DNA from: Nelumbo lutea
Lineage: Eukaryota > Streptophyta > Magnoliopsida > Proteales > Nelumbonaceae
Assembly (NCBI GenBank): GCA_022828595.1
Contig: JAKGHH010000007.1
Coordinates: 63,042,727-63,106,726 of the forward strand
DNA length: 64,000 bases
Direction: 5' to 3'
The position numbers and the translations under genes were made by a program. The stretch's first letter is position 1; each line of letters starts with the position of its first letter. Below, in pieces: positions 43,228-54,938 of the stretch. The notes beneath the pieces were generated by a model. It was given only the letters and a program-made list of their open reading frames with translations. It searched no databases and was not told the DNA's origin.

Positions 43228-43381
43228 TTTTCTTTTTTTTATATATCTTTTGTAGGGCTACACAACCAGGGGTAGCCCATCCCCCAACCCACCCACCCCA
43301 AACCCAGGTGCAGGCGGGATTCGATCCCAAGTCTGCTACAACTAGCAGGAGACCTTACCAACCAGCTGGTTGGCACCTTTC
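43228..43381 (-). mobile_element. tRNA-derived SINE (154 bp)
   Basis: Flanked by agctttaaaga at 43217-43227 and 43382-43392, an 11-bp target duplication. On the minus strand the 5' head contains a pol III A-box-like cagctggttgg (43370-43360) and a B-box-like ggatcgaatcc (43327-43317) about 33 bases apart, and the 3' end is A-rich (T-rich on plus, 43228-43250). This combination is diagnostic for a tRNA-related SINE. The tRNA itself cannot fold, so it is not a tRNA gene. Confidence 0.85.
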
Positions 43382-43392
43382 AGCTTTAAAGA

Positions 43393-43983
43393 ATCAACAC
43401 TTAGAATAAATTTTTGAACCCAGAAAAAGAATTACTTCCAACAATTTTCATAAATTCAAACATAGAGTGATTCTTAGAATCACAAAATTCAAGCATAAAG
43501 TGATTCTTCTATTCGTTTAAGGAGGAAAGGAATAGAAGAATTTTTCAAAATAGTTCCAACGAACTCAACTGTTTAATTTCTATTTCTTTTGGAAACCTAA
43601 TCTCCTGGACAGCAGCTGCAAAAGGTCTCCAAAGCAGGGTGCTTGGAACCCAGCTGGGGTCTAGTAGTTTATTTGAGTTGTAAGTCAGTGTTGGGTCCTT
43701 ACCTTTTTTCAAAAAAAAAAAAAAATCACCAGAATGAATTCTAGGAAAGCATGCCAAATGGAGCCTAAATATTCTACAGCCATGGCAAACTTCCCTTAGG
43801 CAAGCTAAATATTCTATGAAAGCATGCCAAATGGAGCCTAAAAAAATCACCAGAATGAATTCACTACTCAACCTATATGCAAGCCCATACCAAGCCTGTT
43901 ACAATAGGCCCAATGAAAAAGGTACTAGAAAGAGGATGTTCCAAGGAGGACTCCAAGAAGATAAGATTAATAGTTAAATTTGT
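43393..43983. other. Non-coding intron segment with a local duplication
   Basis: The string aaatcaccagaatgaattc occurs at about 43723-43741 and 43844-43862, and aaagcatgccaaatggagcc at 43746-43765 and 43818-43837, so a stretch of about 100 bp has been copied or shuffled. An A-run lies at 43710-43724. Nothing else is recognised. Confidence 0.5.
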
Positions 43984-45235
43984 CTCTTTTTTGGTAGTAA
44001 TAAAAAATTAATAAGGAAAAAAGGTACATCCAAGGGATGATGAGAGACCACCAAGAAAGGAAACAAAACAAAGAATAAAGATTACAAAGAGATCAGATCC
44101 CATGTTCTAACTCTAAAGCAACTCAGAAATTATTCTATCTTCCTTTGAAATGCTTTCAAACTATGGTAATATCAAAAATCAATTTCTAAATTTCTTTTGC
44201 TTAAGTAGACAACTTGATCCCTGCGCTTTGAACAGCTATCAAAAATTCTTCTATTTCTTTCATTCCAAATTTCCCAGCAAATAGCAAAAGGAATACAGCT
44301 CCAAACTATCTTTGCCTTCCTATTTCCCTCAAAATAGGCAATTAACCAAATACTTTTTTTGGCAATCTCAGATTCCACATGTCAAGACTAGAAAGGCTAA
44401 AATAGTAACCCCACACATACTTTGTAAAACAGCAACCAAAAAATAAATGCATCACCTCCAACGGACACATTTTTATGGATTGATAAACAAATGAACACAC
44501 TTCTACCGATAAGCTTGTAAAGCCCTGAACATAATTTACAAAATATACCAATACCCGACCAATGATCCTCCCAAAATCTTATGTTAGCTCCGTCTCCCAC
44601 CTCGAAAGAGACATAGTTCAACCGTTCAACAAGGCTGATTGAAAATTCATAATTCCTTTCCACACACAAGCTCCATAGGAAAATTTTACCTCTTTTGAAT
44701 CCCACCCAAAGTCTGTAACCCCATATTTATAAGCCACCACCTTCTTCCACAGAGTTTCTTTCCTGCCCAAAACTCCAAAGCCATTTCCCCAGCAAAGCCT
44801 TATTCACAGTCTTATTCTTGTTATCTCAAAATCACAATCTTTCTTATCCCTACACACCCAGCCCCACTTCACAAGATGATACTTTTTTTCTCCATATGTA
44901 ATATATTCCATGAAAACTCTTTCAATCTCTTCAATTGCATCCACCACAGATAACGGGATCTTGAGCAGTGAAAGAGAAATCCGAATTTTCTGCCAGTTAT
45001 GTTCAAAGGAACGAACTATGCTTTGTGGAAGTTCCACTTTCAGTTTTATGTGGAAGGGAAGGGTCTCCAAGGACTGGTGGATGGTACACGTAAGAAACCT
45101 GATAGTGGGGATGCTGAGAAATTGCAAACCTAAAAAGTCAACAATGCCAACGTGGTTTTCTGGATCCTCGGTTCCTTCACTACAGATGTTGCTATACCTA
45201 TACAGAGTTTCGTGTACTGCTAAGGAAATTTTCAT
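43984..45235 (-). mobile_element. LINE-3: 5'-truncated LINE
   Basis: Minus strand. 45235-44804 encodes the post-RT block (RISLSLLKIPLSVVDAIEEI, YHLVKWGWVCRDKKDCDFEI); 44705-44397 the segment with GDGANIRFWEDHWSGIG; 44378-44172 the end KAKIVWSCIPFAICWEIWNE then RNRRIF. The 3' UTR runs to about 43984 and ends near aaaaaa. It has no RNase H domain, unlike LINE-1 and LINE-2, so it is a different LINE lineage. Stops and shifts occur throughout. Confidence 0.8.
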
Positions 45236-45239
45236 GTAG

Positions 45240-46169
45240 GTGGAAAAAGTGTATCAGCACTCCAGTCTTTCCCGTCAATACCAAATTGAAACAGAAATAT
45301 TCTCTTACAGCCAGGGGGAAAAGAGGATCCCGGTGTACTATGCTAGCTTTATAAATCTCTGGACTGAGTATAAAGTTGTTGAATATTGGTGAGACCTCCT
45401 CTGCATGTTGTGTTAAGGTCCTGAAGGAACACTTTGATAATAGGAAAGGTATGCATTTCTTAATGCATATGAGACACAAGTATGAAGTTATTAGAGTGAA
45501 TATTCTCAATAGGTGAATCACTCCCTCTCTCGATACTATTTTAGGAGAGTTTCTGAGAGAAGAAACTCATTCAATGACAGTTAACTATGGGCAAGGGATC
45601 GGATTCAAGAATGGAGACTGTTTTTCTTGAAAACAAGCACAGACAAAAGAAAGATCTATTAAAGATGTGCTATGAATGTAAGGAATATGGACATGTTTCT
45701 TCTCATTACAAGAGGAATTTGTATATATACTACAAACAACACGGCATATAATTACTGAATGCCCACTAGGCCACCTAAGGGCCAAATCCAGGGCACTAAG
45801 AAGAGTTTGTTGAAAGCTTATCAAGCTACGATGGATAGTTAAGATGATAATTCTGTGATTTCTTCTTCTTCTGTATTGAAAGGTGATACATCAGGTGTCT
45901 TCACTGAAGAGGTGAGACAACTTGTATCCTCTGCATTCTTAAGCATTGGTCTGTCTGATAAGTCTTCTCTCCAGTGTTCTTCACCTCATCATATTTGGAT
46001 TATAGACTCCGGTGCCTCCAAATCCAATCACATGACAAGGGCATACTCCGGTTCTGGTGAGTCAATTAAACCTCCATCCTTGAATAAGCACATTGTTACT
46101 GCTAATGGTGAGAAACTTGATATAGATGGATATAATGATTTGTACTTATTTACCTCTCCTACCTCTTAA
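45240..46169 (+). pseudogene. Copia-3 gag and protease (broken)
   Basis: Gag: YQHSSLSRQYQIETEIFSYS and INLWTEYK, later FLMHMRHKYEVIRVNILN and SLDTILGEFLREETH. The zinc knuckle at 45668-45711 is CYECKEYGHVSSHYK, with H in place of the last C. Protease: [14 protein letters not shown], the active DSGA with one extra residue. Stops at several places, including 45842. Confidence 0.82.
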
Positions 46170-46429
46170 TTTCACTTTCGCAAAACCCTTTTTGTACAAT
46201 TGTACCCAAGCTTACCACTAATTTGGTTTCTATTGGTTAGTTAGTTGATGATGGTAATGTTGTTTCCCTTTCTTGTGATGGTTGACTTATACAGGACCAA
46301 CAAAGTAGAGCAGTAAAAGGGAAGGGGCATAGGTTGGGATGATCGTTTGCCTTGGATTTTGGACAATCATCTAATTAATCTCGTTGCTTATTATCTATTT
46401 CTTTGAACTCTGAAGTTATTTGCTGAAAT

Positions 46430-47445
46430 AACTTATGGCACCTTTGGCATAGACGCTTGGGACAACCTTTGCTAACAAACTTGATTCATTGTTTCAATCT
46501 GGTTGTTTAAATTCTAAGAATCTTTCTTTCAAGAATGTTGATGAATCTTGCATATCTTGTAGTTTGAGCAAAATCTATGTGTTGCCTTTTCCTTCTAATT
46601 TTGGGCACAGTAGTGTAACTTTTCATATTATACATAGTGATGTTTGGTTGTCTTCTGTGGTTTCCAGACTTGGATATAAATACTTGTTTCTTTCATTGAT
46701 GACTGCACCAAATACGCATGGATATAATTTTTATGAAAGAAATCAGAAGTGCTCCCTACATTTAGATTGTTTCTTGTTATGGTGAAAACTCAATTCAATG
46801 CCTTGGAGAAAGTTTTACATTCCGACTCAGGGAAATATTATGATGGCAACTTGAGTGCTTTTCAAAACTTTTTAAAAGAACAAGGAATTCAATCTGGAAG
46901 ATCTTGCTTTGGCACTCCACATCAAAATGGGCTGGCAAAACGCAAGAATGGCTGAATGGGCATATTTTGAGTGCGGTGAGGACCCTTGTTTCTAACTCAC
47001 ATGCGCCTAATCCCTTTTGGGTGGAGGCCGCCAGCACTACTATTTTTCCTTATTAACTTGCTTCCCTCATCAATGTTAAAAGATTTGTCACCATATGAAT
47101 GTTTATTTCATCATTCTCCTAACTTTTTCTATGCTTCATGTGTTTAGATGTGTTTGTTTTGTTCACCTCCTCCTCATGAGCATGCAAAGCTCACTTCTCA
47201 AGCAACTATGTGTGTATTTGTGGGTTATAGTCTTGATCACAAGAGATTCCTTTGTTATGATCCCAAACTTCGTTGTGTTCACATCTCACAGAATGTTATA
47301 TTTCTAGAAAACATTTCTTTCTTTTCTCACATGGCAAAATCATCTACCACCTCTGGATATTTCTTGCATTCTTTTGATTCTACAGGGCTTGCAGATCCTC
47401 CTCCATCTGTTTCTTTTGCTTGGCCCTTCCAGGTCTACATGAAGA
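46430..47445 (+). pseudogene. Copia-3 integrase region (broken)
   Basis: Includes LWHLWHRRLGQPL (zinc-binding HHCC start), CISCSLSK, HSDVW (first catalytic D), VLHSDSGKYYDGNLSAFQNF (second D) and GIQSGRSCFGTPHQNGLAKR (E region with AKR for AER). Then CVFVGYSLDHKRFLCYDPKL. The linker ends at the Copia-4 LTR. Confidence 0.82.
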
Positions 47446-47514
47446 GGCATCTAATGGCTTCAACACTTGCATCCTTGCCCCTTTTAGCACAAGTTGTTGG
47501 CTCTCAGTCCCCTC

Positions 47515-49194
47515 TGAAGGGATGGGAGATCCATCAAATGGATAGCCGAACCCTGCAGGAAGGTTGGGCGAAATTCCAAAATTTCTTTCTCTCCCATCCG
47601 GGAATCGCATTCCTAATTTAGAAAACTGCAATTTCAAGGTATGTTCTTGAATCCAAAATCGGACCAGATCTGATACCAATAAGAAGTGAGGGATATACCA
47701 GATACGAAGTAGCAGTAACTCCCAATGCAGGTGTTCACGCCCAAAAAAAAGACCAAAACCCGCTTCCACTAAAGATGACACAGTGTGTAGTGAAGCGGGA
47801 TCAGTAGGATGTTTCTTTAACAAGAATCGAGCAAGGGCTGGTGAGCACGACTTCAGATTGCTTCTTCTACCAAGAAGAAATATCAAGAACAGTTCTTGAT
47901 CAGATCCACAAGTGGAGATCGAGTTGGGTAGGGGCGGCAATAACTGGGGAAGAATTCTACAATTTGCTGTTGTGTGTTTAATCTGAAGAATTCGCCTCAA
48001 CCTCCTAATCTAATTAGGAGAGAGTTTCCTAATCCAAATCTGATATTTGGATTTGGGCTCTCAAAAGGATAAGAACTAATCTTATCCTTCAGCTAATCCT
48101 AATCAGCTTAAAAGCTGAATTCGCCCCCTTTTAATTTAACTAACTTAAGCCCAGTTCGAATTGGGCTTAAGCCCATTAAGCTTATGTGCTCACTTACTCT
48201 TAATCTGTTGGCCCACTTGGCTCTCTTTGTATGGCATGGGACCCTAGCATTGATCTACACATCAGCCACATGGGTTCAGCCCAGCCTCTGTTACAAGACA
48301 TGGTCGAATTCACTGTAGGAGACAGTGAACCCCTAAGTCCATCACCATGGGCTCTTAATGGGCCCAACATTTACATTAAATGGTTCTTGGATCCAGCCAA
48401 CCTATGAAAACCTAAGAACTGTGGGCAGATGCAAGATTAGCCCATTAGGCATTACCCTCAATGGTCTTACACTTAACCTCTCAGCCCTTAATGATCAAAC
48501 ACTGCCCGACAAGAAAGGACCTCTCCTTCGGCTGCAAGCTGCAATGCTACACTCTCTACTCAGATGGATCCCAGGAATTAAAGCCTTTTGCAAACATTTT
48601 GAAATCGACTGGCGGTAGTTTTGATTTACATTAGAGAGAGTGCAGCCCCGATCGTTCACTTTGTCTAACAAAGGGGCTGATTTTGTCACTATGGTCACCC
48701 ACTCAAGTGAATTCTCTGACTTCCCCAACATACCCAAGTTTTGACCCCCAAAGGATCTCATTGGTTGGCATATCAAAGACAACCCAATTCGTCACCCAGT
48801 ACAGTACCATAATCAAATCCAAGGGCTATGTGTAACTTCCTAGTTTTTCCCATCAGTCTCTAACGTCTAGGGCATAACTAGAAAATGGTCTGGTTCAGGG
48901 TTTCAAGAAAACCCACACTTCGTGTACCTCAGGTCTCACCATGGCAGCTGAGACAAGCCACCCCAACCAACTTTGTGGCACATTAGTGTCAACCTTGGCA
49001 GGATAGACCTCCCCAGATTTATCCAACAGCTGTGAAGATTCTAAACTAACATAAGTCTCATAAGTATCCAGTTTATGGGTAAAAACACAGAAACACACCA
49101 CAATGGCATGAATCAATTATGTACTTTATTCATTTACAATAAATGTCAAAAGATACACCAATCTGATTAGAGCTAAGGGCATAACTGTCTAACA
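47515..49194 (-). repeat. 1.7 kb Copia LTR, copy R2 (3' LTR of Copia-4)
   Basis: Plus-strand start tgaagggatgggag, end actgtctaaca. Same family as R1 and R3 with about 250 bp of deletions relative to R1. Confidence 0.85.
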
Positions 49195-50222
49195 ACTCCC
49201 ACTTGCACTTAGGTTCAATCGGGTACAAGCCAGAGTCCCATACTTTCCACGAGTTTCTCAAACACTTTCTATGTAAGCAGCTTAGTCAATGGACTGCTAC
49301 ATTCTCTGTTGGCGCTACTTTCTGAATTATGACGTCTCATTTACCAACTATCTCCCACAATACATGGTACTTCCTCTCGATGTGCTTCGACTTCGAGTGG
49401 GTTCATGGCTCCTTAGCCTAAGCTATAGCTCCATTATTGTCACACAACTGTGGAATGAGTGATGTGCTAGATGGAACTACTCCTAATTCCTGAATGAACT
49501 TCTTCATCCAGACGACTTCTTTAGCAGCTTCACTTGCGGCAATGTATTCGGCTTCGGTTGTGGAATATGCAATGGAACCTTGTTTGCTACTTTTCTAGCT
49601 AATTGCACAGGCCCCCATTGTAAAGATGTACCCAAATGTAGACTTTCTATCATCTGGATTTGATTGGAAATCAGAATCAGTATACCCTTGGATTTGTAGT
49701 AAACTACCATCAAATACCAGACAAAACTCTTTTGCCCTTCTAAGGTATTTCCGCATGTTCTTCACACCTCTCTAGTGTTCCTGTCCTGGGTTAGACTGGT
49801 ATCTACTTACCACACTCACTGCCTAAGCAATGTCAGGACGAGTGCACAACATGGCATACATAATACTCTCTACGGCTGAGGCATAGGGAATCTCCTTCAT
49901 GCTCTCAATCTCCTCGAGAGTCTTGGGAGATATACCATTGGAGAGAGTGACTTCGTATTGTATCTCTTGACAATCTTGTCAATGTAAGTAGACTGGGATA
50001 ATCCGATTATCCTCTTCGATCTATCTCTATAGAGTCAAAGACCCAGTATGTAGGAGGCTTCTCCAAGATCTTTCATGGAGAAATGCTGTGAAAACCACAC
50101 CTTCACTGTAGTTAACATTCCTACATAATTCCCAATAAGTAGAATGTCATCTACATATAGAACCAAGAATGTAACCTTATCCCCACTGGTTTTCCTATAA
50201 ACACAAGACTCATCCGGATTTT
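49195..50222 (-). pseudogene. Copia-4 RT (end) and RNase H (broken)
   Basis: Minus strand: FLVLYVDDILLIGNYVGML (RT active box), VWFSQHFSMKDLGEASYILG, YRDRSKRIIGLSQSTYIDKI, then RNase H EYIAASEAAKEVVWMKKFIQ and LCDNNGAIA. Frameshifts and stops separate these blocks. Confidence 0.85.
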
Positions 50223-50507
50223 ACATCAAATGATGGTTTTAATCCCAAAAAATTTATACAAATAAAATATTAATAATAGAATAATTATCTTACTACTTAA
50301 AATTTATAAATTTGTGCATCATATATAATATAATAGATTCATATTTATGCATCCTGTGTATCAGATATCGGATACCCTAACGTCAAAACCCAAACCCTAT
50401 AGAGTTTTTATCTAAAATCCCAAACCCTATAGGGTTTTGATAAACGGGTCCTATTAAGGTCGGGATGGGTCGGATACTTGAAAATTCCCTCAAAATTGCC
50501 ATCCCTA
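50223..50507. other. AT-rich remnant, perhaps the end of a hAT-type MITE
   Basis: Contains aaaccctatagggttttga and ends in aaaattgccatcccta, which resembles the terminus of some hAT elements (tagggatggcaa). The opposite end and a target duplication are not found, so assignment is weak. Confidence 0.3.
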
Positions 50508-51370
50508 GTTTTGGGACAACCACCAAAACCCGTGTAAGAGCTATACTCTCCCCTATTCATCATCTCCCATTATCTCATCCCTTTCACCTACTGAAACACC
50601 TTCCAAGGACCCATTTTCACAACTCTTGGGATGAACAAATAGTCAAGGTTGACTGTACCCAAACTAAATTTAAGAATCGAGTTCATTAACTCAACCTAGC
50701 AACTAGTCCACCCTAGTTTGCTTACTAGACTGTCCATGCACATCTCCTTGTCTTCATCAAAACATTAGCATCTTTATGCAACCGTCCCACAATAAAATGC
50801 ATCAAATGTAAGTGTTCAATTGGCATCCTCCATATTTTGAAACTAATCATGTATCTCCACCTCAGCGGTGAAGCTCTTCCTTTTTGTTTTGCTTCCAATC
50901 ACCAATATTTCTCCTACCCTGCTTTTCTGGACTGGTTTTCTTCCATGTCTTGCTATCTTCAGACTTCTCCCTTTCATAGGACCAACATCTGCTCAAACCC
51001 AATGGCTAAACTCCCTGTGACTACTATCACTCCCAATCTCTAGACCTCAATTCTTGTCATCAACCAGTTTCATACAATGCCAATTATCATGGCCTGCATC
51101 TCCACAATAAAAACAAAAAAAAGGTAGTCTTCAAATCTAATATCTACTCGTAAAGGCTTTAATCCTCTTCTATGCACAAGGACTTTCAATTTCAGAGGCT
51201 TCGTTAGATATCCAGCTCGTCTCTGTAGGCTAAATAACTCAGATACAAAGTCGTCCTATCCACCGTTATATCTTTGACCAACTTTCCAACCTTCCCAACT
51301 ATCTTCTTCCCAATATCATTGATCCTACACTCAATGGGAAGTTGTGTATTTGAGTGGTGAAAACTGAAAG
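50508..51370 (-). mobile_element. LINE-4 fragment: ORF1 with zinc knuckle
   Basis: Minus strand. From the Copia-6 junction leftwards: CRINDIGKKIVGKVGKLVKD (DUF4283-type fold), then a CCHC knuckle FCFYCGDAGHDNWHC at 51117-51076 (C-x2-C-x4-H-x4-C), then HREFSHWV-stop-ADVGP, the block that follows the knuckle in plant LINE ORF1. Several stops. It is the host sequence into which Copia-6 inserted; a continuation right of 63496 is not evident. Confidence 0.7.
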
Positions 51371-51713
51371 GTGAGAGTAGAAATCACTTATTGAAGTTTT
51401 AGATAAACTCCTTGTGAAGAGAAAGAAGAAGAAGATGAAGAGTTTCAGTAGTAGAGAAGAAAAGAGGAGAAGGATGTCAACCAGAATTGAATTAATTTTG
51501 GCCACCAGCCCCTCTTTGTATTATATACTCAACTTAAAAGAATAAGAGATTACAAGAATGCCCTTAGTAGGGAGGCTACTTAAGTAGTTGAACAGTTACA
51601 ACTTAAAAAGCATAAACTAATGGGCCTAATGCCCAACAACTCCCTAACTTAACAACTTAAGAATAAGAAATAAATAACTGGGCCCAATAACTAGAAATCG
51701 GCCCAACTCAACA
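51371..51713 (-). repeat. Copia-6 3' LTR (343 bp)
   Basis: Plus-strand start tgagagtagaaatc, end ccaactcaaca, followed by ctccccctcaag. Confidence 0.88.
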
Positions 51714-53476
51714 CTCCCCCTCAAGTTCACAGTAAATGTCACACATTCCCAACTTGCGTAGATCATGCTCCAACTTGTTTCTTGCAACACCTTCATCAGC
51801 AAGCTGCAGATCAGAAGCAATGTATGGGAGACAAACTTCCCCAGAAGTCACCCTTTCTCTAATGAAGTGTCTATCCACTTCAATGTGCTTTGTCCGATCA
51901 TGCTGAATTGGGTTATGGGCAATGTTAATTGCTTCCTGATTATCACAATACGACATCATAGGTTTTTCTGCCTTTACACCAATCTCTCCTAACAAGAAAT
52001 GGATCCAGAGAAATTCTGAAACTCTATGTGCCATGGCCCTATATTCAGCTTCTGCACTTGATCTTGCCACCACTATCTGTTTCTTACTTTTCCACAAGAC
52101 TAGATTACCCCCAACACAGGTGTAAACTCATGAAGTAAATCTGTTGTCGTCAAGGCATCCTGCCCAATCAGCATCTATATAAGCCTCTAGCTTCAACTGT
52201 CCATGATCAGCAAACAATATGCCTCTGCCCGGGTGTCCCTTCAAATAAGCAAGAATCCTGTCAATAGTCTCCCAATGCTGGACTCATAGAGCATGCATGT
52301 ATTGACTTACACACTCATTGCATAGGAGATGTCTAGTTTTGTCATACACAAATATAGCAGCCGCTCCACAAGTCTCTGATATCTCCCAATGTCTTTTACC
52401 AGCTCATCTTTTGATGCATTAATTTTGTGATTTTGATCAATAGGAGTATTGATTGCCTTTGTTCCAAGCTTCCTTGTTTCTTGTAGAAGATCCAAAACAT
52501 AGTTCCTCTGAGAAATAAAAATTTCGTGTTTTGATCTTGCAACTTCAATGCCTAATAAGTACCTAAGCTCTCCAAGATCCTTAATTTCAAATTCTCTGTG
52601 TAGATTCTTCTTCAAACTATCAATCTCACTTAGGTAATTTCTTGTGACAACAATATCATCAACATAAACATTTAGGACTGACACCAAGGGTCCCCTCTGC
52701 TTCACAAACAAGGTATGGTTAGATTGAGTCTGAGTGTCGCCAAAAGCAACCAAGGCCTTCTTGAACCTGTCAAACCATGCTCTAGGAGACTGCTTTAAAC
52801 CATAAAGTGACTTCTTAAGTTTGCATACCTTTCCCTTTTCAGCATCACTATAGAAACCAACAAGTAGATCCATATACACTTCCTCTTATAGATCTCCATT
52901 TAGAAAAGCATTCTTCACATCAAGTTGAAACAGGGGCCAAGAGTATGTCGCAACAAGAGAAAGAAGTATCCAAATAGAAGTCATCTTTGCAACTGGTGCA
53001 AAGGTCTCTAAGTAATCAACACCATAGGTCTGTGTGTACCCTTTTGCAACAAGTCTGGCCTTATACCTTTCTATACTCTCATCTGCCTTATATTTGACTA
53101 TGTAAACCCATCTGCATCCAACAGTCTCCTTGCCCTCTGGTAGGTCCACAATCTCCCATGCTTGATTTTTAATTAAAGCTTCCATCTCTTCTTGCATAGT
53201 TGTCTTGCACTCAGGTTTGGAGAGAGCCTCACTTACACCCTTGGGTATAGACACAGAGTCAAGAGAGAAAAGAAAAGCTCGGTAGGAAGGAGAAAGTCCA
53301 TTGTAGGATAGATACTGTGAAATACAATAAGCAGTACACTTTCTCTTCCCTTTTCTAAGAGCAGTAGGAAGGACCAGGTTATCCGTAATGGGGTTAGTAG
53401 AATCAATGGGAATTGAAACAGTAGAGTGATCAAGAGGAATACCTGAATCCGTATTAGCTGATTCTACAGTCTCCAA
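51714..53476 (-). pseudogene. Copia-6 RT and RNase H (broken)
   Basis: RT: 53476-52886 ([52 protein letters not shown]), a stop at 52883, then 52879-52307 ([54 protein letters not shown]). RNase H: 52097-51714 ([40 protein letters not shown], ending LEGEC). Active boxes are present; a few stops and shifts break the polyprotein. Confidence 0.9.
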
Positions 53477-54018
53477 GGAACCGACAAGAAGTGATGTGAG
53501 TTCTACTGCAGTGGAATCAACCTCCTTGTGAAGTCTCTGTCGTTAGTAACGCTGAGAAGCAGGATGCAAGGGAGGTGGTAAGGTAGGTGACATAGGAGGA
53601 TTAGACATAGGAGTAGACACGGGAACTAGAACCGGAAGAGGAATAGACTGCTCACTCACTTCCCCAAAACACTCCCCCTGACATCCATAGTAACATACCG
53701 ACTCCCGACGACCGGATCACAGCAGCAATACCCTTTCTGATTTTCTGCATGACTTCTTTGCCTTCGAATCAAGCTTCGAATGATGAGGCCCAAGAATATG
53801 TGCAAAGAAAACACACCCAAACACTCTAAGAGGAATGTAGAACATCTCCCCCTCAGGAAAAAAAGAGGTTGAATGGGGTGCTGAATCCAAGTATACGGGA
53901 GGGCACCCTGTTAATCAAAAAGACTACTGTGAGAACTGCATCACCCCAAAAATGAACTGGAACTGTAGATGTGATCATCATGCTTCTTGCAATCTCAACA
54001 ATCTCTTTGCTATGCCAA
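53477..54018 (-). pseudogene. Copia-6 integrase end and linker (broken)
   Basis: Minus strand: HWHSKEIVEIARSMMITSTV at the Copia-5 junction, PVHFWGDAVLTVVFLINRVP, SRILGFSTPFNLFFS, then the linker with HILGPHHSKLDSKAKK-like remnants. The first half of integrase lies beyond Copia-5 at 60601-61084. Confidence 0.82.
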
Positions 54019-54273
54019 TGTGGAAGGTTATAGCAAAGAGAAGAGAAGAGAAGAGAAGAGAAGAGGAGAGAAGAGAAGAGAAGAAGGAAGAAGTGTTGAG
54101 GCAATGGAACAGTACTGGCGGCGCCAGCTTCATTATAATATTAAGGGCGTAAAAAATAAGAAGGGAAATGATCCTTGTGCCCCTACTGAGTGATAGTACA
54201 ACAATGGATTAAAATAAAAAAGGCTTTAATCAGCCAAACAAACCCTAACAAAATAAAATCAATTATTTTAGCA
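54019..54273 (-). repeat. Copia-5 3' LTR, with GA-rich tract
   Basis: About 255 bp. Contains an agaga-type purine tract (54034-54092), longer than in the partner LTR. The extreme left bases have lost about 10 bases relative to the other LTR. Confidence 0.82.
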
Positions 54274-54289
54274 TCAACTCTCCCCCTCA

Positions 54290-54938
54290 AGTTGGAGCAT
54301 ATATGTCAATCATGCCCAACTTGTCACAAACCATTATGTCACGCATGATGAAGACATTTGGTGAAGATGTCTGCAAGTTGTTCTTCTGAGCTGACATATG
54401 GGGTGCACACTTTTCCATTTACAAGTTTCTCTCTAATAAAATGCTAGTCCACTTCATTGTGTTTTGTCCTAACATGGAGGACTAGATTAGCTGCAATGTT
54501 GATAGCAGTTTTATTGTCGCAACAGAGTAACATAGGGTTGCTAACTGTAAAACCCAGTTCTCCTAACAGATTTCTTATCCACATGATCAGCAACTCCATG
54601 AGACATAGCTCTGTATTCTGCTTCAGCACTAGACCTAGACACCACACTTTGCTTCTTACTTCTCCATGTGACTTGGTTTCCCCCTACAAAGGCACAATAT
54701 CCACTGGTAAACTTTCAGTCATCAACTTGCCCTGCCCAATCAGCATCAGTATATAACTCCACCTTTAAATGTCCATGTTTCTAGAACAGCAAACCAGCTC
54801 CAGGAAACTTCTTGAGGTATCTGAGGATCCTCTCTGCAACTTCAAGGTGAGTTGTCTAAGGATTGTGCATGAACTGACTAAGAACATCCACTGCATAAGC
54901 AATATCAGGCTTGTGTTTCACTATGAACACCTACTTAG
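54290..54938 (-). pseudogene. Copia-5 RT end and RNase H (broken)
   Basis: Minus strand. Begins at the solo LTR with stop-VFIVKH and runs straight into KPDIAYAVDVLSQFMHNP, so about 700 bp of RT is deleted. It then reads LEVAERILRYLKKFPGAGLL, HGHLKVELYTDADWAG and RNase H ELLIMWIRNLLGELGFTVSN, CDNKTAINIAANLVLHVRTK. Stops and shifts throughout. Confidence 0.85.

Larger units (their letters stand above)
45236..47445 (+). mobile_element. Copia-3: degraded Copia internal region
   Basis: Plus strand, in order: gag (about 45236-45720), protease (about 45995-46040), gag-pre-integrase (46430-46600), integrase (46610-47020) and linker (47095-47445). No LTR is seen: the left end adjoins LINE-3 and the right end the LTR of Copia-4. 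Highly mutated. It is a different family from Copia-1, -5 and -6. Confidence 0.85.
47515..50222 (-). mobile_element. Copia-4: 3' half of a Copia with long LTR
   Basis: Minus strand. The 3' LTR 47515-49194, directly preceded (on the minus strand) by polypurine tract aagtgcaagtgggagt (49210-49195), then RNase H and part of RT up to 50222. The 5' LTR and everything before RT are missing. RT motif wording and a LTR near 1.7-1.9 kb resemble the Angela/Tar group (from memory, not verified). Confidence 0.85.

Noticed and set aside
43300..43381. tRNA gene on the minus strand
   Set aside because: A- and B-box-like motifs are present but the stems do not pair, and an A-rich tail with a target duplication shows a SINE.
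54034..54092. CRISPR-like or regulatory purine repeat
   Set aside because: A GA-rich microsatellite inside a Copia LTR, also present in the partner LTR.
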